A stretch of DNA of 10,901 bases, taken from positions 1-10,901 of the forward strand of contig JABGPV010000175.1 in the NCBI GenBank assembly GCA_018644785.1. Reading direction: 5' to 3'. The notes under the pieces are model-generated. The model searched no databases and was not told the DNA's origin. It saw only the letters and a list, made by a program, of their open reading frames with translations. The stretch is from Deltaproteobacteria bacterium (GTDB lineage Bacteria; Desulfobacterota; DSM-4660; Desulfatiglandales; Desulfatiglandaceae). Of this stretch, positions 1-6,413 are shown in pieces. The stretch's first letter is position 1; each line of letters starts with the position of its first letter. The position numbers and the translations under genes were made by a program.

Positions 1-84
1 CTTGTAAGCCTGTCTTGCTTCGTCTTCTGTGGCGCCTGCGCCGATTTCAAGTATTTTGAAAGATCTTCTGATATTCATGGGCAT
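1..84 (-). CDS. J-domain (DnaJ-like) protein, N-terminal fragment, runs off the left edge
   Basis: Read on the minus strand from an ATG at 84, this stretch is open to the window edge and encodes 28 residues. The segment FKILEIGAGATEDEARQAYK has the form of helices I and II of a J domain: a hydrophobic Y/F-x-hydrophobic-L-x-hydrophobic start, then A-T-x-x-E-hydrophobic-x-x-A-Y-K/R. J domains stimulate the ATPase of DnaK-type Hsp70 chaperones. The diagnostic HPD tripeptide would lie further on, outside the window, so whether this is a full DnaJ, a CbpA type or a membrane J-domain protein cannot be told. A second in-frame ATG at 78 is equally possible; neither has a strong Shine-Dalgarno. The gene is divergent from the histidine kinase gene. 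The match is by motif form only, over a short stretch. Confidence 0.68.
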   Translation of the reverse strand, partial: MPMNIRRSFKILEIGAGATEDEARQAYK

Positions 85-93
85 TTCAGAGCA

Positions 94-122
94 GATCTAC
101 CACAGGATGGCATAAGGGTCAA
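94..122 (-). promoter_or_regulatory. Possible promoter for the J-domain gene
   Basis: On the minus strand, TTGACC (117-122) is followed after 17 bases by TAGATC (94-99). The -35 box is close to consensus but the -10 box matches TATAAT at only three positions. Transcription would begin only a few bases before the ATG at 84, giving a very short or leaderless transcript. The -35 box touches the REP-like palindrome at 122-136. This is inference from spacing and consensus. Confidence 0.3.
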
Positions 123-136
123 GGGGTCTGTCCCCT
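122..136. repeat. REP-like short palindrome in the divergent intergenic region
   Basis: AGGGG (122-126) and CCCCT (132-136) form a perfect 5-bp dyad around the loop TCTGT. Short GGGG-TCTGT-CCCC palindromes of this kind are widespread as dispersed REP elements in many Desulfobacterota and are associated with REP-associated tyrosine (RAYT/IS200-like) transposases. Only one copy is present here, so calling it a repeat rests on resemblance. No transposase gene is near. It could also act as a small operator or stem in the divergent region. Confidence 0.4.
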
Positions 137-154
137 ATTGCAGCGTGCCCCTAC

Positions 155-183
155 TTGACTTGCTGAAGGGTATTTGCTATTTT
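155..183 (+). promoter_or_regulatory. Predicted sigma70-type promoter of the histidine kinase gene
   Basis: TTGACT (155-160, five of six consensus positions) and TATTTT (178-183, four of six) are separated by exactly 17 bases. Transcription would start near 190, leaving a leader of about 40 bases before the ATG at 229, which has the Shine-Dalgarno GGTGAG at 213-218. The promoter lies inside the longest open reading frame, so the GTG at 145 is unlikely to be the true start. Confidence 0.5.
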
Positions 184-228
184 GATGCAATTCATTTCGA
201 CCATACCCCCATGGTGAGTGTACCTTCT

Positions 229-2058
229 ATGTTGACGGGATTGGAGAATCTGATCAGGGATATCCAACTGGAACCCTGGGCCCAAAGCTTTCCTGAAGAT
301 CCGGAATTCTGGTCGCATTACATTCAATGGATTGAAGAAAACCTTCTGCCAAAGTTTCTGGGACGGTTTGTCGGAAAGATTGACGAGATCGTTGATATTG
401 ATCCGGATCTTTCCGAACAGGAAATCCTGGAAAAAGCCACCTCCCACATGGTCTCTTTCCTGGGGGCAACATCTGCTTCCGTACGGATCTATGACCCCAA
501 AACCGAACAGATGCTCTCCTATGGATCGTACCCGTCCAGAGAGGAGACGCGGGAAACCGCTATTCCCCTTGAGGACAGCATTGCCGGGGAGGTCTTGCGG
601 AGCCGCCAGACCTATTTTGCCGCCAATCTGATGAAAGAGGCGCTATATCATAATAAAAGGACCGTTGTTAACGAAGGCCTCCACTCCTTGATGGCCATTC
701 CCTTCGAAATCCCCCGTTTTTTCCCCAGGGAGCGGGATACCCTGGGTGTCATCCAGCTCTATTATGAGGACGGTGAGCGAAAGTTCAGCCCTCTTGAAAT
801 CAGAACCGCCACCACCATGGCCAAAAGACTCAGTTTCGTCATTGCCCACAAAAAAATTCTGAATTTGAACCGAGTCGCTGAAAAGCGGGAAGACATTGTG
901 AACCATATTTTTCTCAAATTGGGAAGCCGTGGCGGGGTGAAACTGGCGGAGGTTTTCAACGAGGTGGTTCCGGAACTGGCGGATATGGTGGACCTTCAGA
1001 GTTGCGCACTGTTTTCGGTGGGTCCTGCGCTGGATCAGGTTGTTCTGCAGGCGGGTTTCCCGTTAATCGGGGGGTACCACTCCGTGGGGAAGGCGGTCCC
1101 GACCAACAGTGAACCCGTTTATGAGTTGCTGTTGAACCTCAGGGACTATACCGGTGACTCCAGATACGAGGAGGTGACCCCGTTTTACATTCTGATCGTT
1201 GATGTGAAACGTAGCGCCCTGATGTCGGAGAGCAATAAGCAGTTTGCCAAACGCCATGGGATAAATTCGATCCTGTTTATTCCCCTTAAGGTGGGTGGCG
1301 AAATTACCCATTTTATGACATTTGACGCGTTGGACTATCGAAAAAGGTACCGGGAGGAAGAGATCGGGGTTTTTCTCTTTCTGGGTCGGGAATTGATGAA
1401 GGCACAAAAAATGGAGCAATTGGATGATGCCCTTCATGATTTCAAAAACCCGGCCATTGCTACGGCTGGCTTTGCACGTCGTCTGAAATCCCTGATGCGA
1501 AAAGATGATCTGGAATCCTCCAGGGAACAGATTCAAAAATATGTGGATATCCTGCTGGAGGAAACCAGTCGGTTGCAGGAATTGGCCATGGGCGTCTACG
1601 CGGTAGGGGAAGAACAGGTTGTGGATTTTTCCCGTACGGTTGAGAACAGGGTTGAGATCAACAAAGAGGTCATTAAAGAGTTGCTCCGGCAGGATGTAAC
1701 ACTGAAACAAGGACCCTATGATTGGGACTTGAGGATCAGGTGCCATTCAGTCCATATCGAGCGGGTTTTTGACAACCTATTGAATAACGCGACCAAGGCG
1801 ATTCCGCTTAGAGGGGGTGTCCTGGCTGTCCGAACCTATGCGAATGAGGAATGGGCCTGCGCGGAAATTTCAAACAGCGGCGAAATGTCGCAGCAGGATC
1901 AGATGAAGAATCTCGACGGGGCCGGTGAAGGTCGAGGCCTCTATATTACTCACCGAATTCTGCGGTTGCTCAATGGGAAAATGGAGATTCGATCGGAGGA
2001 TGGTGTGACCACCGTTGTTGTCTCTCTGCCCCTGTATCTACCAAATCCCGGTGCTTGA
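229..2058 (+). CDS. Soluble GAF-GAF sensor histidine kinase
   Basis: A cytoplasmic two-component sensor kinase of 609 residues with no signal peptide or membrane helix. Residues 1-57 are a helical N-terminal region I do not recognise. A GAF domain follows at about 60-208 and a second GAF-like domain at about 235-395. The dimerisation/phosphoacceptor region contains LHDFKNP with His403, an H box resembling HDFKNP/HELRNP types. The HATPase_c domain shows an N box (DNLLNNATKAI, 515-525), a G1 box of the NSG form (549-551) in place of DxGxG, and a G2 box GRGLYI (568-573). The kinase should autophosphorylate on His403 in response to a ligand or redox signal bound by the GAF domains; the signal is unknown. 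No receiver domain or response regulator is encoded in the window, so its partner lies elsewhere. I chose ATG 229 because GGTGAG lies 10 bases upstream and a promoter at 155-183 precedes it. ATG 211 and GTG 145 are in-frame alternatives. Confidence 0.85.
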   Translation: MLTGLENLIRDIQLEPWAQSFPEDPEFWSHYIQWIEENLLPKFLGRFVGKIDEIVDIDPDLSEQEILEKATSHMVSFLGATSASVRIYDPKTEQMLSYGSYPSREETRETAIPLEDSIAGEVLRSRQTYFAANLMKEALYHNKRTVVNEGLHSLMAIPFEIPRFFPRERDTLGVIQLYYEDGERKFSPLEIRTATTMAKRLSFVIAHKKILNLNRVAEKREDIVNHIFLKLGSRGGVKLAEVFNEVVPELADMVDLQSCALFSVGPALDQVVLQAGFPLIGGYHSVGKAVPTNSEPVYELLLNLRDYTGDSRYEEVTPFYILIVDVKRSALMSESNKQFAKRHGINSILFIPLKVGGEITHFMTFDALDYRKRYREEEIGVFLFLGRELMKAQKMEQLDDALHDFKNPAIATAGFARRLKSLMRKDDLESSREQIQKYVDILLEETSRLQELAMGVYAVGEEQVVDFSRTVENRVEINKEVIKELLRQDVTLKQGPYDWDLRIRCHSVHIERVFDNLLNNATKAIPLRGGVLAVRTYANEEWACAEISNSGEMSQQDQMKNLDGAGEGRGLYITHRILRLLNGKMEIRSEDGVTTVVVSLPLYLPNPGA

Positions 2059-2083
2059 CGAAAATTCCCTTTGCGGATACACT
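2055..2083 (+). promoter_or_regulatory. Predicted promoter of the sensor/lipid-transport operon
   Basis: TTGACG (2055-2060, five of six) and TACACT (2078-2083, four of six, including the strongly conserved first, second and last bases) are 17 bases apart. The -35 box overlaps the stop codon of the histidine kinase gene. Transcription would start near 2090, giving a leader of about 40 bases before the ATG at 2129. This would let the downstream genes be expressed independently of the kinase, though readthrough is also possible because no terminator separates them. Confidence 0.42.
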
Positions 2084-2111
2084 GAAATCAAATCAAATAT
2101 TTCGGACTAAA

Positions 2112-2125
2112 ATGTTGGTAAACAT
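2112..2125. promoter_or_regulatory. Small inverted repeat just upstream of the start codon at 2129
   Basis: ATGTT (2112-2116) and AACAT (2121-2125) form a perfect 5-bp dyad around GGTA, ending three bases before the ATG at 2129 and lying in the predicted leader. It occupies the place where a Shine-Dalgarno would be and no good one is seen there. It may be an operator half-site pair, a weak RNA stem that limits initiation, or chance. Confidence 0.2.
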
Positions 2126-2128
2126 ATC

Positions 2129-3439
2129 ATGCTGAACAATATCATTTTCAACCCCGAAATGGAGAGATACCTCGTTTCCTATGAAACAGGTGAGACCCTG
2201 TTTTTTGAGGGGGATGATTCCCAGGATATTTATGTCCTGGTGTCCGGCAAACTGGATATCCTTAAAGGGACTAAAAAGATCGCCGACATCACCAAAGAAG
2301 GGGTTGTGTTTGGGGAGATGTCCTTTCTTCTGGACCAAAAGCGAACGGCCACCGTAAAGGCCATGACCGATGTGAAAGCGATCCGCATTCCCAAGGAGAA
2401 TGTGGAGCCTTTTCTGAAAGAATTCCCGGAAGTGGTTACGGTGGTGGCGAAATACCTGGCGAAGCGTCTTGACGATACCAGCCAGACCCTGTTCGGGTTT
2501 CGGGAATTGTGTGATCAGCTCCCCGATGCGGTCATGATCGTCGATAGGGACGGAAATATCTCAACATGGAATGCGGCGGCTGGAAAACTTTACGGCAGAG
2601 ACGAGGCGCAGATGCGCGGAAAATCGGCCGAAAGGATCTATGATGATCCTTTGGTTTACAGGAACCTCCTCGAAGAGCTCAAGGCCGGCGATGCCATTCA
2701 GGAAAAAGTATTAAAAATCAGGCACCCCGAAAAGGGGATATGTTTTGTTTCCACGAGTACCAAAGTTCTTTATGACGGCCAACACAATTTTCGCGGTGTG
2801 CTTTTCGTCGGTAGAGATGTCACCTCCGTAGAAAACCTGGAGCGACGATACAAACGCACACGACGCTGGTTGATCCCCACAATAGCGCTTCTGGCGCTTT
2901 TTGCGGCGGGTATACTGTTTGGTTACCCTTATTTTTCCAAGGGCTACAAAATAACCGATTCCCGAAAACGCCAGTTCAGGGATGATCTGTCGGTTACATT
3001 AAAAATGCTTGAATCGTTTCTGGCCGAGCCGTTGAAGGCAGGTGACCGCGCTAAAACCAAACAAATCATCAAAGGGTTCCTCGATGTTCAAAAGGGTGTT
3101 TCAATCCCCTATAACGGACTGGTCTTGCTGGATGAAAACAAGAAGGTATTTGAAGCCTACGCCATATTGCCCGGTTTCGATGCGGAAAAGATGGTGAACA
3201 GCAGCTATTCCGGCATACCGTTTGATCAAAGTGACAACAGGCCCTACAGCGTTCTGAGCCTTTATCGCGTTACCCAACAGAATCCCATGGGAAGCAAGGC
3301 CATTGAAATGGCCTTTGAGATGGAAAAAGACGGCGTATTCCTGGGTTGGCTGGTTTTCCAGGTGGATCTTAAAAAGCTTAAAGAAAAATACAATGTAAAT
3401 GAGGATGATCTGAAGCATCTTCCCTTTGACGGGTCCTGA
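2129..3439 (+). CDS. Membrane sensor protein: cyclic-nucleotide-binding domain, PAS domain, one TM helix, C-terminal extracytoplasmic domain
   Basis: A 436-residue protein of mixed sensory domains. Residues about 10-118 form a cNMP-binding (CAP/CRP effector) domain: the phosphate-binding cassette reads FGEMSFLLDQKRTATV, with Glu63 and Arg72 at the positions that contact cyclic nucleotide ribose and phosphate. Residues about 125-235 form a PAS domain (DAVMIVDRDGNISTWNAAA start, VLFVGRDVT end). A basic stretch (RRYKRTRRW) precedes a single hydrophobic helix at about 247-270. By the positive-inside rule, residues 271-436 should face the periplasm; their helix-then-sheet pattern (LLDENKKVFEAY; GWLVFQVDLKKL) suggests a Cache-like sensor domain, unproven. 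There is no DNA-binding, kinase, GGDEF or other output domain. It heads the lipid-transport genes, with the next gene starting six bases after its stop, so it may regulate or be part of that transporter. That role is inference. Confidence 0.82.
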   Translation: MLNNIIFNPEMERYLVSYETGETLFFEGDDSQDIYVLVSGKLDILKGTKKIADITKEGVVFGEMSFLLDQKRTATVKAMTDVKAIRIPKENVEPFLKEFPEVVTVVAKYLAKRLDDTSQTLFGFRELCDQLPDAVMIVDRDGNISTWNAAAGKLYGRDEAQMRGKSAERIYDDPLVYRNLLEELKAGDAIQEKVLKIRHPEKGICFVSTSTKVLYDGQHNFRGVLFVGRDVTSVENLERRYKRTRRWLIPTIALLALFAAGILFGYPYFSKGYKITDSRKRQFRDDLSVTLKMLESFLAEPLKAGDRAKTKQIIKGFLDVQKGVSIPYNGLVLLDENKKVFEAYAILPGFDAEKMVNSSYSGIPFDQSDNRPYSVLSLYRVTQQNPMGSKAIEMAFEMEKDGVFLGWLVFQVDLKKLKEKYNVNEDDLKHLPFDGS

Positions 3440-3445
3440 AAAATA

Positions 3446-4588
3446 TTGAATACCGCCAATTCCTCCCCTCCATACGATATTTCCGAAAATACACAAGGCG
3501 GCACGACCATTTCGTTCCATGGAAGAATGGATTCGGGTAATGCCGGTGGTTTCATGGAAGATTTATCGCGCTATTTTTCCGAAAATCCTCCCGGAAACCT
3601 GACCGTGGACCTGGAAGATGTGACATACCTGGATGATTTCGGGACCCTGGTACTGATTGAGTTGCGTAAAATCACCGTGAAAGCCAATGGGGAGTTTCAT
3701 TTGCTCCATCCCGGTGAAAAGATCAGGGAAATGTTAATGTTCCTGAGATTCGATTCCCTGTTTAAGAAGGTTTCCTTTGAGAAAAAGCGACGGCAGGGGG
3801 TTTTCGTTCGATTGGGCGAAAAAACCTTTGATATCATTTTAGACCTGAAATACGCCGTTTCTTTTATCGGCGCCATAACCCTTTCCCTGGGCTACTATCT
3901 GACTCACCCTAAAGCGCTTCGTACTGAAGATACCCTGGAAAGCATGCAGAAGATCGGGGTGGATGGGTTGCCCATTGTGGCGCTTATCAGCTTCCTGATG
4001 GGATTGATTATGGCTTTCATGTCTTCTGTTCAACTGGAACAGTTCGGCGCCAACATTTATGTGGCATCGCTGGTGGGTCTTTCCATGACACGGGAACTGG
4101 GCCCCATTATGACGGCGATTATTGTCGCGGGAAGATCCGGCTCGGCTTTTGCGGCGGAAATCGGCACCATGAAGATTTCCGAGGAAGTGGATGCCCTTTT
4201 TACCATGGGCTTTGACCCCGTGGGGTTTCTGGTGATTCCAAAGCTCATTGCTGCCATGATCATGGTTCCCATATTGACGCTGTTTTCTGACATCTTCGCC
4301 ATCGCCGGAGGTCTTCTGGTGGGTGTTTTCATGCTGGACCTGACGGTGGGAGCCTATGTGTCCCAGACCATTAACACCCTGACCGTTTTTGATGTGTTCT
4401 GGGGGGTCTTAAAGGGCGGTATTTTCGCTTTGCTGATTACCTGGGTGGGGTGCCTCAGGGGGTTTCAGGTCAGCGGGGGCGCCGCTTCCGTGGGTGAGGC
4501 CACAACTTCAGCGGTGGTCAGCAGCATTTTTCTGATCATCCTTTTTGATTCTATTTTTTCGGTGGTTCTTCGCTATACCACCGGGTAA
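3446..4588 (+). CDS. mlaE: STAS-MlaE fusion, permease of an MCE-type phospholipid ABC transporter
   Basis: The inner-membrane permease of an Mla-type lipid transporter, 380 residues. Residues about 15-112 are a STAS domain (the job of the separate protein MlaB in E. coli). Residues about 125-380 are the MlaE permease with several membrane helices and the family hallmark RELGPIMTAIIVAGRSGSAF followed by AAEIGTMKISEEVDALFTMG. The fusion explains why no separate mlaB is present. The start is TTG at 3446: the upstream gene ends in the same frame at 3439, and the next ATG (3528) would remove the first STAS strand. In E. coli MlaB the motif D-T-G-G carries the functional Thr52; here the equivalent stretch is LDDFGT (62-67), with Asp64 at that position. 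The gene follows the sensor gene by six bases and precedes the ATPase gene by ten, so all are probably translated from one transcript. Confidence 0.92.
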   Translation: MNTANSSPPYDISENTQGGTTISFHGRMDSGNAGGFMEDLSRYFSENPPGNLTVDLEDVTYLDDFGTLVLIELRKITVKANGEFHLLHPGEKIREMLMFLRFDSLFKKVSFEKKRRQGVFVRLGEKTFDIILDLKYAVSFIGAITLSLGYYLTHPKALRTEDTLESMQKIGVDGLPIVALISFLMGLIMAFMSSVQLEQFGANIYVASLVGLSMTRELGPIMTAIIVAGRSGSAFAAEIGTMKISEEVDALFTMGFDPVGFLVIPKLIAAMIMVPILTLFSDIFAIAGGLLVGVFMLDLTVGAYVSQTINTLTVFDVFWGVLKGGIFALLITWVGCLRGFQVSGGAASVGEATTSAVVSSIFLIILFDSIFSVVLRYTTG

Positions 4589-4598
4589 GACACGACTG

Positions 4599-5348
4599 AT
4601 GGGTAGAAAAGCCATTATAGAGGTGAAGGACCTCGAGGCAGGATATGACGATGCGGTTATTTTCAGGCATGTCACTTTCAATGTTTATGAGGGAGAAATA
4701 TTTGTTATTCTCGGCGGCAGCGGTTGCGGAAAGAGTACATTGCTGAAAAGCATGATCGGTCTTTTACGCCCCCGTGCCGGTCGAATCATGATTGACGGCA
4801 ATAAGGTTTCCACTGAAGACGAAGACGGATTGAAGAAAATTCTGGCCAAGATCGGTGTCCTTTATCAGAGCGCGGCGCTGTTTGGTTCCATGACCGTGGC
4901 GCAAAACGTGGCGCTTCCCATAGAGGAATATACCTCGCTCAAAAAGGACGCTGTGGACATGCTGGTTAAAATGAAGCTGGGCCTGGTCAATCTGGACGGG
5001 TACGGAAACCATCTGCCGTCGGAGCTGAGCGGCGGCATGAAAAAGAGGGCAGGGCTTGCTCGCGCCATGGCCTTGAATCCAAAGATCCTTTTTTTCGATG
5101 AACCGTCTGCGGGTCTGGATCCCATCACCTCAGCGGAACTGGACAACCTGCTGCTTCATTTGAACCGCACCCTGGGAACCACCATGGTGATTGTTACCCA
5201 TGAGCTGGACAGTATTTTTACGGTGGCTTCGAGGATTATCATGCTGGACAAGAAAGCCAAAGGCATGATTGCCGAGGGTGATCCCAGGTATCTCCGGGAT
5301 CACAGCCAGAACGCGTTTGTCAAACAATTTTTCAATCGCCGCGCCTGA
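4599..5348 (+). CDS. mlaF: MlaF-type ATPase of the lipid ABC transporter
   Basis: The cytoplasmic ATPase that powers the MlaE permease, 249 residues, a normal length for MlaF. It shows Walker A GGSGCGKST (39-47), signature LSGGM (143-147), Walker B ending in Asp167 with catalytic Glu168 (FFDEPSAGLDP), and the switch His201 in VTHE. LSGGM followed by KKR, and DEPSAGLDP with SAELD, are typical of the Mla/Ttg2A/Mkl subfamily. I chose ATG 4599 because the product then begins shortly before the first ABC strand and the gene follows the permease stop by ten bases. A longer in-frame start at 4545 would add 18 residues read within the permease gene and is unlikely. The upstream Shine-Dalgarno is weak, so translational coupling to mlaE is probable. 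Confidence 0.93.
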   Translation: MGRKAIIEVKDLEAGYDDAVIFRHVTFNVYEGEIFVILGGSGCGKSTLLKSMIGLLRPRAGRIMIDGNKVSTEDEDGLKKILAKIGVLYQSAALFGSMTVAQNVALPIEEYTSLKKDAVDMLVKMKLGLVNLDGYGNHLPSELSGGMKKRAGLARAMALNPKILFFDEPSAGLDPITSAELDNLLLHLNRTLGTTMVIVTHELDSIFTVASRIIMLDKKAKGMIAEGDPRYLRDHSQNAFVKQFFNRRA

Positions 5349-5383
5349 TTGAAAAAGGCCAGTTCTGATTGTAGAGGTTTTAC

Positions 5384-6400
5384 ATGGCATCAAAAAAAGC
5401 AAAATTTACGGTAGGCCTGTTTGTGGCCGGCGGTCTGACCATCAGTGTATTGGTCGTCGTCTGGCTGGGGATGAGCCGATATTTTGAAAAAGGGCGGTTT
5501 TACGTCACCTATTTCAATGAATCCGTTCAGGGCTTGAAAAAGGATTCACCGGTGAAATACAGGGGGGTATCCATTGGTCGGGTGGAGAGCATCGGGGTGG
5601 CGCCGGATTCAGAACTGATCCAGGTGATCCTCAAGATTGAGTCAGGCCAAAAGCTCGACAACAACATTGTGGCACAGCTCAAGAACGTGGGTATTACGGG
5701 CAGTATGCTGGTTGAACTGGATCGCAAGGTGAAGGGCGAGCCTGATGAGTCTCCCGTGCTTTCCTTCCCCTCGGAGTACCCCATTGTGGGGTCAAAACCC
5801 TCTGAAATAAACCGATTGCTCAGGGGGCTCGGCGATGTCCTGAATCATTTCAAGTCCATTGATCTGAAGGGGATTTCCGACAAATTGAAATTAACCCTGG
5901 ATAACGCCAACATCATGATCTCAGACGCGGATGTCAAAGGAATTTCAAACAAATTGCAGTCGTCTCTCACCAGTGCGGACCGCATTTTGAAAAATGGAAA
6001 ATGGGATAGCATCCTCGGTTCGGTGGATCACGCAGCCAAATCCCTTGATGAATTAATGGGAAAGGCCGGAAACAGCCTGGCCCAGGTGGACCGAACCCTG
6101 GTTCGAATGGAAGGGTTTGTGGCCAAAAACGAGCAGCCGGTTTCAGAGGCGGTCATGGACCTCAAAAAAGCCATGGTCAGTGCCAACAACCTGCTGGAGA
6201 AGGGGGCCGCTTTCATCGGCAACACGGATGACACCTTGAGTCGGCTCAAGGCCCAGCTTCTGTTGAGTGCACAGAACCTGGAGCGGGCAACGGAACACCT
6301 GAATCGATTCCTGGAAGTTCTTTCAGACAGCCCTTCACAGTTGATATTCGGAGAACCGGCCGGGCCGAGGGCACTGGAGATGGATCATGGGGAACAGTAA
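5384..6400 (+). CDS. mlaD: MlaD-type MCE-domain lipid-binding protein
   Basis: The membrane-anchored, substrate-binding component of the lipid transporter, 338 residues. A single N-terminal helix (about 10-29) anchors it in the inner membrane with the rest in the periplasm. The MCE domain lies at about 36-118 and includes the family pattern VTYFNESVQGLKKDSPVKYRGVSIGRV. MCE domains form hexameric rings with a central lipid channel. The C-terminal part (about 140-330) is long and helical, roughly doubling the length of E. coli MlaD, and may form an extended helical tube or barrel across the periplasm. It contains a 23-residue near-repeat beginning LKGISDKL at 161 and VKGISNKL at 184. A Shine-Dalgarno (AGAGG) lies upstream of ATG 5384. 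The gene sits 35 bases after mlaF. Confidence 0.92.
   Translation: MASKKAKFTVGLFVAGGLTISVLVVVWLGMSRYFEKGRFYVTYFNESVQGLKKDSPVKYRGVSIGRVESIGVAPDSELIQVILKIESGQKLDNNIVAQLKNVGITGSMLVELDRKVKGEPDESPVLSFPSEYPIVGSKPSEINRLLRGLGDVLNHFKSIDLKGISDKLKLTLDNANIMISDADVKGISNKLQSSLTSADRILKNGKWDSILGSVDHAAKSLDELMGKAGNSLAQVDRTLVRMEGFVAKNEQPVSEAVMDLKKAMVSANNLLEKGAAFIGNTDDTLSRLKAQLLLSAQNLERATEHLNRFLEVLSDSPSQLIFGEPAGPRALEMDHGEQ
5864..6001 (+). repeat. Tandem 23-codon near-repeat inside the MCE protein gene
   Basis: Two successive 69-base units encode related peptides: LKGISDKLKLTLDNANIMIS at residue 161 and VKGISNKLQSSLTSADRILK at residue 184. The alternation of leucines and polar residues fits a helix. The DNA has diverged between the units, so this is an old protein-level duplication rather than a recent DNA repeat. 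Confidence 0.5.
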
Positions 6401-6413
6401 GAGGAGGCAACAG

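Noticed and set aside
145..228. GTG at 145 as the start of the histidine kinase.
   Set aside because: No Shine-Dalgarno precedes it, it lies just after the REP-like palindrome, and a good promoter (155-183) falls within this extension. ATG 229 with GGTGAG upstream fits better.
1063..1746. A long open frame of 227 codons on the minus strand inside the kinase gene.
   Set aside because: It is antisense to conserved GAF and kinase domains, has no recognisable domain and no start signal. It is a shadow of the plus-strand gene.
2884..2902. AGCGC-TTCTG-GCGCT followed by five T residues, resembling a rho-independent terminator.
   Set aside because: It lies inside the membrane-helix part of the sensor gene, the stem is only 5 bp and the T run is short. 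An intragenic terminator here would cut the operon, so chance from codon choice is more likely.
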